64,000 nt of DNA, taken from Ophiosphaerella korrae. Lineage: Eukaryota; Ascomycota; Dothideomycetes; Pleosporales; Phaeosphaeriaceae. Location: assembly GCA_028456385.1 (NCBI GenBank), contig JALNQF010000093.1, forward strand, positions 62,001 through 126,000, read 5' to 3'. Positions 55,134-64,000 of the stretch are shown piece by piece. Made by a program: the position numbers and the translations under genes. How positions within the stretch are numbered: the first letter of the stretch is position 1; each line of letters opens with the position of its first letter. The notes below the pieces were generated by a model. The model was not told the DNA's origin. It did not search any database and was given only the letters and a program-made list of their open reading frames with translations.

Positions 55134-56090
55134 GATAGAAAGGTTACTTTTCGAGATTGCTGATATGGCTAGGGCTTGAAGATGGGGACCTCAAGATTAG
55201 GCTGATTTTTGTACGTTTGATGTATTGTTTCCTTGATGGTTGAGTTTGTTGCTTTTATACATTTCGATCACCGCACAGCCACACTAGGCATTTCCTAAAC
55301 TATACTTGCATAACAGTTTCTCAGCTAGTATATTCTTGCTTGATGCCCGACGCTTGTTGATATCGTACTCGACTCGGGACGAGATTGGTTTCCTATCTAC
55401 CACGTTCATGCCTAAGCCTACAAAAGTGGAAAATGGGCATGGCGTCGGCGACAAGGCAACTATTTGGACCTATTCTCGGAATCAAGAACCGATATGTGAG
55501 GCGGTTACACGACCCAACATAACCTGATTGGGATATATATACTAATCCCAAAGGGGTTAGAATGCGCGAGCTGCAGCGGGAAGTGGGGGAGGGATGATTT
55601 GGTGCAGCACTGTCAGCTTCAGCCTAGATTCTAATATTTGGAATTGCAGTAATCTTTTGAATGCCGGAGCGGATTTCCTAGTACTATTCTGAAATCGGCC
55701 AGTGGATGTATACCTTGGCGTCATTATAGCTGTATAGACAAACTTGGAATTCGACAAAGAATGTGAGGAACAAACAACTGTTCTCATATTCGAACACATT
55801 TAGACCTTTGCCGCGGTGCACAAACATTTCTATATTATAAAGAGTAAAAAATTGTCGGTTCTGGTGCTAGATTTGAATGATTGACGTACACCACTGGAAT
55901 ATATTGGTGTAATGTAGTATTTGGATCAACTATCAAGCATATAAATAATACTAAGTTTTCACAAATATCTAAGAAATCTCATACAGCTTCATAAATAATC
56001 TTCCCAAGAAAAATTCTAGGTTCAAGAAATTTTTGTTCTGGAGACATAAAGACAGAACCAAGTTGCACCGATTATGTGCATGAAAACTAC
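55134..56090. other. Intergenic AT-rich region
   Basis: About 960 bases upstream of the decayed gene and downstream of the Zn2Cys6 gene. Short ORFs at 55306-55527 and 55557-55799 have no motifs. Confidence 0.5.
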
Positions 56091-57856
56091 TTAAGGACGA
56101 CGATAAATCATAGGGTAACCGCGGCGGGTCCCCTCCCAGATTTTTATTGCACTTTGATCAGTAGTGCCTTCCTGTACCGATACTGCAGGTTGGACCATCT
56201 CAAACGCTTCCCGACTTAAGTAGAATCCAAACCCAGCCTGGTTGACTCCCAAATAATAGTTGGCAGTCACAGGGCTAGAATTAAGCAGTGATTTGACCCA
56301 ATCCATGCTATTGGAGTCATCTTGTAGTGCAGTCATAGCCATACCGACTGGGAATAGATACAGATATGTTGGCTCCTTGCTATGATGATGATGACGTGTG
56401 ACCCAATCGAACACAGACAGTATCTCTAGAGCTAGGTCTCGTAGAGTAACCCTAGCGCCAGGTCTTAAAAGGGGCTGAAAAGAGGTAGGCTTCGTGAGGG
56501 TCGTTTCGTGCGATGAAGCAATAGTCCCACAAACTTTGATGGTTTCGGCCGCGTTCAGAGGATCCATTTTAAATACCAAGGCCAGTAACCACATCAATGT
56601 AGAGTTATATAGCATTAGCTCGGATGCCAATACAAAACGGCGAAACCGCAATCGGCTGGTCACACCTATGACCGGGATAGGGGGTAGTGCGGAATCCAGG
56701 TCGCTGCTGATTTCATGTGAAGAGTGAGCCTGCCAACGCCATCGCCATCGGTACAGCAAAATCAACTGCAGCTTCACCCTTTCCAGCAGCTCATGATATG
56801 AACTCTGTTCTAATATGCTTGGGGAATCTAAAGCAGCAAGGTCCTGCAAGATTCCAGGCACAACAATCAAGATATCCAGTAGCTCACTCTGTGGCTTTTT
56901 CATCGCCTGGTTCTGAAGCCAAGGAACAGTGCGCCACTTTTCATCTTCAAGAAATAATCGCTGCTTGCCTATAAGAGAACTGACCAGCTTGGCACGTCAG
57001 CTCGCGTAAAGATGGTATGAGTTCAGGCTCGGTGCGTGCTTACCAGGATAGCTCGGCCAGCCTCGAAAGCATCCAGGAGTGGTTGGCGTTGGAATGCTTC
57101 CGGTCCACAGAGATGAAACAACCTCGCCAGTGCTCTAAGATGAAATATAGCACCAGCACGGTCAGCCTGCCTACCCTGCTTCGCGTCAACCCAAACTCTT
57201 TGAAGCACCGTCTGATCGTGCTACTTACGGCATGCATCAACAGTACAATAATTGGTACGATCAGATTCGAACCATCTTGATGGAAGTTTGCTAACTCAGT
57301 CGCAAGCTGAGATAGGGTCTGACCATAAAGAATTATACCCCGGCGCTCGATGTCTGGCTGGTGATTGGAACAACCAAAATCAGCTTGCGAGAGTGCGTGG
57401 GTGGCATTCAGCGATAGTGAGCCAAGTTTCCCACTGGCGGCATGCTCTAACCAAACTGCTCCCGAGGAACGCCAAACATGGTTTGCAAAAAGCCATGCAA
57501 GACAAATATCGTCTCTAAAGGCTATCAAGCTCAGTTCTGGTGGCGGGGAAGGTGAGCCCACACGAGTCATTACTTCTCGTTGCACACTGATTGCAACTTG
57601 GTTTTCACGCCAGGAAACAGAACTGGATTGAATTACTGGCACGGTGGATGTAATCCGCCAAATGCGTTCGCGTTCATATCCCAAACATTTGAATCCGGCT
57701 TTGGTGCAGCGTTCGCAGTCCGGCCTGGCCTCGTCTGAACAACTTGTTAGCATTGGTTCTGACTATTTAGAGAGTAATCTGACTGTACTGACCACACTTC
57801 ACATGTCGCTTCCGACAAGTATTACAGCCTTTACTTCGGCCGGGTACTCCAACCAT
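56091..57856 (-). CDS. Zn2Cys6 fungal transcription factor
   Basis: Binuclear zinc-cluster regulator. Three exons: 57856-57793, 57734-57044 and 56979-56091, giving 547 residues. The first junction splits the cluster; spliced, the six cysteines are spaced CNTC, six residues, C, six, C, two, C, six, C (CNTCRKRHVKC then CERCTKAGFKC), preceded by a short basic MVGVPGRSKG. After the cluster the protein lacks an obvious coiled coil. The body resembles the Fungal_trans_2 type effector region, with FANHVWRSSGAVWLEHAA and RRGIILYGQTLSQLATELAN. Exon 3 starts CSLIGKQRLFLEDEKWRTVP, confirming the last junction. It is divergent from the secreted hydrolase gene, which is a possible target by position only. 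Confidence 0.9.
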
Positions 57857-58525
57857 TATCACTTGAGAACGTACTTGATAGCACTAGACTTGGCTCATAA
57901 ACGCGGTTCGGAAAGCCTAGGTAGTGACGCGCTGCTTCTCTATCGAAAGAAGGCTCAACTTCTTATAATTTATGCATTCATAATCCTGTCCTTCCCTGTG
58001 GCGACGGTAGAGGGAGAGCAATGCTGGTCAAGCTGAATCTCAAATTCTTCCCAGGTTATCAAATTTTTATTTTCTAAAGTCTAAGCCACTCCCACGTCAG
58101 TTCTATCACATCCATAAGACGGGGTAAGCGATATGTCGATGTTGTGCTAGTCCAAGCCGATTTGAATTACAATTGGGGTAGGCTGACAGCCCGTGGGGGC
58201 GTCATGAATCCGGCTGAAACCGTTCTGTTGGAACACCAAACCCCAGCCCTCTCACCGTCTTCCTGCAGGGCCAAGTAGTGCAACGCAACGGCCTCCGCGC
58301 TAAGATAGCGCATTATCCTTCCAAGGTTAGATTCAGCGAGCATACACGATTTAGTATACCAGAACAACCTAAACTTAGAGGATATAATTTCGTGGCAGAT
58401 GTGAGAAAAGAAATATAAAGGAACACGAACGCCTACGTAAGAATACTTTGAGTGTCACAAACAACCCTCTTTTATCTCGTTTTCATTGTTTTCCGGTCTT
58501 AATTGCATCCTGTTCTTTCATCACC
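57857..58525. other. Divergent promoter region between regulator and hydrolase
   Basis: About 670 bases. A 66-codon minus-strand ORF (58167-58367) has no motif. A TATAAAGG box at 58416-58423, about 100 bases before the hydrolase start, is a plausible core promoter element. Confidence 0.45.
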
Positions 58526-59800
58526 ATGATGTCCCTACAAAAAATATCTCTCTTGAGCCTACTTTCCACCTCTCTTGCCAGCCCTATGACATATAATTCA
58601 AGCACACCCGATGCTTCCACATTGAGCTTGCCCTACTACCCTCCTTCTGCAGATTGTTGGGAGTACAAAGTTCCCGTTACTATTAGCTCTGAGAACAAAG
58701 TCTTTCACTTTCCGGACTGGAAGGACGACTATGCGCTTCAGGACTTTCTCACAAATGTAACAACATGGAATGTCAGTCCGATTAGCCCAATCATAGGAAA
58801 GAAGAATGAAACCGCAACCTACAAGATTGCAGCATCCTTCTGTACGCCTAAAGGGGCAAAGAAATCGACAATCATTCTCGCTACTCATGGTATTGGCCAA
58901 GCTCGCACTCATTGGAACGCATTCTACGAGCCTGAGCAGTACAATTTTGTTCAGCATGCTATAAGTCAGGGTTACTCTGTTTGGTTCTACGATCGCCTAG
59001 GCACGGGCGAGTCTGAGAAGTATGGATACCTTCAAATTTCTCATGACTATTAATTAATATCGTCAGAGTTTCCGGCTTCTCTATTCAACTTCAGAAACAC
59101 AAAGCAATTCTAGTCGAGCTTACCAAGATTGTGAAGTCTGGAAAGTATACTGGAACGTTCGGCAAACCTGACAAGCTTGCTGTCATGGGTTTCTCTTTCG
59201 GCTCATTCATAACACACTTCGCAGTTGCCGAAAACCCCAAAATCGCAGACGCAGCTATTTTGACCGCTATCAATTACAATGCGACCGGCCTCAATCTGAA
59301 TGGACTTATTCGATCTTTTGTCCCTCGTATTGCATCTCTCCAGAGACCCTCTCGCTTTGGACAGCTTGATCCTGGCTATCTGACCTGGTCTGATAAACTA
59401 GCACAGATCAACACATACTTCAAGTACCCGTTTTACGACTTACCAACAGCATCTGTAGCCGAGGAATACAAAGAGGCATTTGGGATTGGAGAGTTTTTGA
59501 CCCTTACTGATGGCAACTTCGATGCTTCTGGCTTCACTGGTTCGGCACTGGTCTGTCCCCTCTTCTTAGTCGCCGATTACATACTAATTGATTTTTTAGG
59601 CAATCACAGGCAAGAACGACTATATCGTTTGCGACGGCGATTGCGGGCCCATCTTCGAGCAACCTGCGCGTACCATTTGGAAGAATGCAAAGTTCACGCC
59701 ATATTTGCATCCGAACGCAAGCCATAACTTTAACTTTCACCACAATGCTATGGGTGCTTATAAAGTCATCACGAACTTCTTGGGTGATAATGGGCTTTGA
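58526..59800 (+). CDS. Secreted alpha/beta hydrolase, substrate unknown
   Basis: Three exons: 58526-59019, 59067-59550 and 59600-59800, giving 392 residues. A signal peptide (MMSLQKISLLSLLSTSLAS) precedes a Ser/Thr-rich start. The hydrolase core has IILATHGIGQARTHWN (oxyanion region), YSVWFYDRLGTGESEK and the nucleophile elbow LAVMGFSFGSFITHFA (GxSxG). A late Asp may be in the exon-3 start AITGKNDYIVCDGDCG, and the His in PNASHNFNFHHNAMGA, completing a plausible triad. Several N-glycosylation sequons are present. Relatives are common, uncharacterised secreted proteins of plant-associated ascomycetes. It lies head to head with the Zn2Cys6 regulator. Confidence 0.87.
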
Positions 59801-60356
59801 ACCGGTATGCGATACCTGTCTGAGAGTCTGTAAGAGTTGTTCACTATGCTTGATGGATTGAATGCTTTGGGAAAGATAATACTCTGTTGTGATTCTTGTT
59901 GCCGTTCATCTCCCTGTTATCAGTTACTGTTGGAATTTGTGTTCTGAGCAGAGCACCTATATAATCTGGTCTGTCATTACCAATTTGCTATCTTTAGTTA
60001 CCTTACACGAAATTCAACTCCAGTTTTCACTGGAGTAGACACTTGTTTTCTTCAAACGCGCTTTGGTTTCTGAAGCAAGAGCGGGGTATGCTCAGTGATC
60101 GAGTTTGCTGCTGTATTTTGAAGTATTGATAACTGGAGTTTGTGCATGGTTGAGACCTTTCTAGTGCACAAAGGAAGTGTGCGGTCTAACAATGGAAAGT
60201 GTGCTACCAATGTTAGGCGCGACCACTTTTGTCGACACTCGATAGCTATAGACTCCGTTATTGAAACACCAGTACGAATACAAAACATGATTTTGATGTT
60301 AAAGTGGTTGTATTATGCGGTGCAGTGCAGTCACTATTTCCGTGTAACATCGTTAC
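59801..60356. other. Intergenic region between hydrolase and VPS18 3' ends
   Basis: About 555 bases between convergent genes. ORFs at 60052-60394 are short and motif-free. Confidence 0.5.
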
Positions 60357-63300
60357 TTATAACGCCCACTCATCCTTATTATCTGCGGGTGTAGTAAACG
60401 GCTCATTGATGAGCTTGACAGCCAATTCGCTACATAGAACACTGTTGAATAGTTAGCTGAAACTAAAGCCCTACTCAGTTACAGTTCCATTCATTGACTT
60501 ACCAACTTGATCCAACCAGCGCATCCAATTCCCTAATCGCCTTCTCTCTCTTCACTCCACTGAGCGTCCCCTTGCTAACGTCGACTTGTAACTCTGCAAT
60601 CCTCTTGCCTCGCGCAATACCCGCCAACTCGACAACTTTCTTCGCAAGACAGTCGCTATGAAACGCGTGTTGGCACGGGAACACAAAGAATTGGCGTGCA
60701 AGCAACGGTAAACCACATATATAACATCGTTCACCTGGTTCTACAATGGCGTACCGTTGCTCAAGCGCCTTGATGTCTGATTTGATATGTTGCGCCGTCA
60801 GTTCAGAGTCGTCCATTTCGGACTTCAAGTTGTCAATGCGACGCGAATAGTCTTCTAGGGCAGTGCATATTTCCTCCTTAAAGTCATCAATAACGACAAA
60901 GTCTGGGAAAAAGGGAATTAGGTCTTCGATCCGGAGAACATCAACACGTCGGAGGAATTCGATTGCAGTTTTAATACCAGAAGATTGGGATATGACTTTC
61001 TTCGCGATGGCAAGCCAGAGCTTCTTGCGGAGCGCGGGTTCGGTGTTGGATCGATCTGCTACGGAGGATGCTAGATCTATTTCGTCATATTTTAGTGCGA
61101 GGTCGACGGCCTGAACATATTGCTGCATAGAACTGTATATATGCACACACGATTGCACGCGTTTGTGCTGAATGCACAGGCGGAGAGCAAAGTCGGCATC
61201 GTAATTCTGCTCGTGGGCGAGTGATTGACCTTCGAGATACGCAAGCAGAGCTGACTCGCCCTTAGTTGGATGGGATGCGTATAACGATATCAGAGTGTTG
61301 TGCACTGCTGCATCGGTCGAACTGTGTTGGTTGATCTCAAAGAGGAGATAGCGTACAGCCTGATTCTGATTCAGGGCGACTTTCGTAGTGTTGTTATAAT
61401 TCAGAAATGCAGGAATGAGCTTCTGTGCATCGAAGGTGGAGTGGCGCATCATGATATCAGTCAACTCAACCGGCACATGAGCCATCAATACACTACTGTA
61501 TTTGTAGAAAATCTCTGGATCTGTCTGCTTTTTCAGTACGTCCAGAGATTCTTGCCACCGCTCTCGTTGAACCCAATATGAGAGTACATAGTTGTAGTCG
61601 TTGGCCACGGTTGCGAAGAACAAGAGTTCTTCTTCCCGGCCGTGGCTACTGATGATATCGTATACAGTCTTGCGGTCCAGGTCAGCTTTGTACTTGGTCA
61701 CAAAATCTTGATATTCCTTCCTGACAACAGATAGCTGATCGTGAGTCTCAGCGGTGTTCATGCTTTCCGAAAGCTCGGCTCTAGTCGTAATGGTGTCATC
61801 CAATATGTTGAGTTTCGCCATGTACAACTCTATAAGCCACGTAGCAACCATCATCCTCTGCATGATGGACGATTTCTTCAACGTTGACAGTCTTGTGACC
61901 AAGTATTTTCGGAGGGCATCTTGCTCCCCCTTGTCAATAAAAGTCAAAGCGACTTCCTCAAATGGCTTTGTGCTTCGTCCATAGACGGTAGCTGCCTCCA
62001 TGTACTGCCCTCTACCAACAAGATAGTCGCCAGAGGCTGTTGCCACAGCATCTTTTTGCGCGGATGTTTTTGCGTACTGTGACGCTGCATCAAATTGCTG
62101 TGCTTTCAACAAGATTTTCCAGACGTCTCGTGTTTCATCAGTTATAACAATCTCAAATATCTCTCGCGTAGTAAAGAGCCAGTATGTGTTCTTCTTAATG
62201 TCGGCCACAAGCCCAACCGCACTTTGGCCCTGGTCCAACACAATTTGATCCAGAACTACGGTATCGTCAAGACGGTTGACTGCAACTACCCTCCCCTCTA
62301 CCAACTGCAAGATATGCCAGGGGCTGAGAATCATTGAGCTGACCGCATCCTGCATTTTTCTTGTCCGTCCGCTTGCAGTCTGAGAAGGCGGAATTCGTGA
62401 TCGAGGTAGCATTTTCGAGTCTTCCAAGACCTTACCACCGAGCTCAGTAGTATCTTGTGATAGATATAATTTGCCGTGAAGTACACCCTGCGATGAAAGC
62501 CAACCAAATATTCTCCCGTTGTTCGACTGATCGTGGCTGGGCGAGTCCTGGCTCTCTGGGGAAACTGCTAATAACGCAGTCGCGGAAGGAGCTGCATTAG
62601 GAATTTCACGAATGGTCGCAGATTCGCTTTCGAACAGCTTCGAGAATATGGAGCCGCTTCCCTCGTGACCTGATCGCCCAAGTTTGCCAGCAAAATGAAG
62701 GAATGTTGATGGTGTGGTAATGATGATCCGCCGCAGGTCTGGCCGGCCGGGTATAACGTCTGTCCATAGGCCTACTACAGGTCCGTCGCTTGTGTGGTAT
62801 ACGTTCTTTAAGTATTTCTCCTCCCTGCGATAGAACTCGGACGAGGGTTCAATGAAGACCTCGTAGATATTGCCGTCAGACGCTCCTACTAGTATTTCGC
62901 GTGTCGAGGCAGTCGGCTGTGAAGGGTTCCATGATATGCTCTCTATAACGACTCCTTTCAGCCGCGACAGTGCTTTGGGGGTCCGCGACTGTGTATGAAG
63001 GTAGTAATTCTCGGCGAGGGTGGTGGTTACGATGAGGTGTGATGCGGAGGGATCAAGGAAGAGGCGCTTGATGACACCAATCTCGGACGGCTTCTTAGGC
63101 AAATCAATATCTTGATGGTAGTGAGCAACTGCTTTGCTAAAAGGTGGAGAGTGTGGCAATGCTCACGAACCGTCTATATCGGCGGGACTGTCTAAGTCTA
63201 TGCGCAAGATGCGCCCAGTCGAAAGCGCCAATATCAGCACATTGTTGGCCACGGCAGCTGCAACAAAGTCTGAGGATATATTGAATTGCAGCGATACGCG

Positions 63301-63390
63301 TTCTATGTTGAACATGGGCTGCGACACATCGTCATCTTGCACGTTGCTCATGCTAGGTGGAGCGTATCCGCCTCCCAAATCGTACGCCAT
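60357..63390 (-). CDS. VPS18: Vacuolar protein sorting protein Vps18 (Pep3), HOPS/CORVET core
   Basis: RING-containing core subunit of the HOPS and CORVET tethering complexes for endosome-vacuole fusion. Three exons: 63390-63171, 63110-60503 and 60441-60357, giving 970 residues. Exon 1 has FVAAAVANNVLILALSTGRI, the first propeller strands. The middle is a beta-propeller then alpha-solenoid, with VGRGQYMEAATVYGRSTKPF and the clathrin-repeat-like FYKYSSVLMAHVPVELTDIM. The C-terminal RING is RCYICGLPLLARQFFVFPCQ with HAFHSDCLAKKVVEL. Stopping at 60499 would end at LVGSSW. Splicing out 60502-60442 instead adds the conserved Vps18 end SSCVLCSELAVKLINEPF with a final KDEWAL. That last exon is easy to miss. 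Confidence 0.94.
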
Positions 63391-63833
63391 ATTAGATTTA
63401 TCGAGCTCAACGTTATGGTGCTCCTGGGATCATGACGTTGGAAAGGAGCCACAGCTTAGGTCACTTTAGTAAGTGCGTTTCGTCTTTGTAGTTGTTGTTC
63501 AGCTTGGTCGAGCCATCCAGCGCAGGTGCATCCGTGACGCTTGACTTTGGAGCTTGGACATCGGAGATGGACCGGAAATACGCCGGAGATCGATTGGGTC
63601 TAATATCCAACTTTATCTCCGTCTTTCGTTCCGAGACACCGAGGTGCATTTATCCCCGCTTTCTAACATCCTCTTTGTCATTAATGGGCTCAGCTAGCAT
63701 AGCAAACGTACGAAAGTTAGTGTGTTGACTCCTACTATAAAGCCTGAACAAGATATAATGTTGGAAAACTAGTCTTGGGCATTTTCATCTCCAACAAACC
63801 CAACAAAGAATTGGCACAGTCTAATCTCACATC
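63391..63833. other. Divergent promoter region between VPS18 and right-edge gene
   Basis: About 440 bases. Short ORFs at 63461-63728 have no motif. Confidence 0.45.
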
Positions 63834-64000
63834 GTGTCACCGATTCCAACTGTAGTGGTCGGAAAAAACCCCAGGATAGCAAACAAGGTCCGCGAAGGCC
63901 TTTTTCCAGAGTACGATGGTATGCTTTTGCTCATGTTTTCCTCCACTCCTGAGGTCGCCGTCGGAGCTCATCTGATGTTCCCCTCAGTAATACACATCAT
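63834..64000 (+). CDS. Start of a conserved hypothetical gene, 3'-truncated, no AUG found
   Basis: An open segment reads SPIPTVVVGKNPRIANKVRE then GLFPEYD. A GTATGC donor follows at 63919. After the acceptor CCCTCAG (63987) the frame resumes as VIHII, which joins to PEYDVIHI. This pattern recalls a family of ascomycete hypothetical proteins that begin with such a strand and turn. No ATG lies in frame: an in-frame TAA sits four codons before the GTG at 63834, and no acceptor between them would allow an upstream exon. So initiation is either at a non-AUG codon, or the start has been lost. The function is not known to me. Confidence 0.45.
   Translation, partial: MSPIPTVVVGKNPRIANKVREGLFPEYDGMLLLMFSSTPEVAVGAHLMFPSVIHI

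Overview
This window comes from the nuclear genome of a filamentous ascomycete. Nearly every gene is split by short GT-AG introns of about 45-80 bases, many with recognisable CTGAC or CTAAC branch sites. The gene set (GID complex, Rnt1-type RNase III, HET protein, Zn2Cys6 regulator, GMC oxidoreductase, GH18 chitinase) is typical of Pezizomycotina. The style of the F-box and GRF proteins, and decay that looks like repeat-induced point mutation, suggest Dothideomycetes (perhaps Pleosporales). That placement is inference. I found no rRNA, tRNA, transposon, CRISPR array or prokaryotic operon.

Layout. Bases 1-1216 hold the 3' part of a mannosyl-3-phosphoglycerate synthase, followed by about 1.9 kb without genes. 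From 3.1 to 29.4 kb is a dense, mostly housekeeping block: succinyl-CoA ligase alpha, a BMT5-like rRNA methyltransferase, the GID9/FYV10 ubiquitin-ligase subunit, the ribosome-biogenesis ABCF protein ARB1, an HPP membrane protein, RAD16, an F-box-like gene with an in-frame stop, the centromeric histone CENP-A, a derlin, a secreted S1/P1 nuclease, a secreted GMC oxidoreductase, the lysophospholipid acyltransferase ALE1, the spliceosomal cyclophilin CWC27 and a small HTH-like protein. From 30.4 to 48 kb lie two MFS transporters, the acyl-CoA synthetase FAT1, a hotdog thioesterase, mitoribosomal mS33, RNase III, GAR synthetase, an OCRL-type 5-phosphatase, DCP1 and a lipid-droplet hydrolase. From 48 to 60 kb the character turns accessory and gene-sparse: a GRF zinc-finger protein with 27-bp coding repeats, a HET-domain protein, a GH18 chitinase, a decayed DUF1223 gene, a Zn2Cys6 regulator and a divergent secreted alpha/beta hydrolase. 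The window closes with VPS18 and the first exons of another gene that lacks an AUG.

Gene models were rebuilt by hand from splice signals, frame continuity and family motifs. Exon coordinates are listed in transcription order in each entry. Several genes cannot be seen as single ORFs, notably CENP-A, the HTH-like protein, the ten-exon MFS gene and the last exon of VPS18. Many neighbours are head-to-head pairs sharing short promoters: RAD16/F-box, CENP-A/derlin, ALE1/CWC27, mS33/RNase III, 5-phosphatase/DCP1 and regulator/hydrolase.

I see no convincing undescribed multi-gene system. The most interesting items are single-locus: a 27-bp coding repeat that carries a splice acceptor at each unit boundary in the GRF gene, an apparently unfused GAR synthetase, a RIP-like DUF1223 pseudogene, the fungal GT55 gene, and a gene start without an AUG at the right edge.
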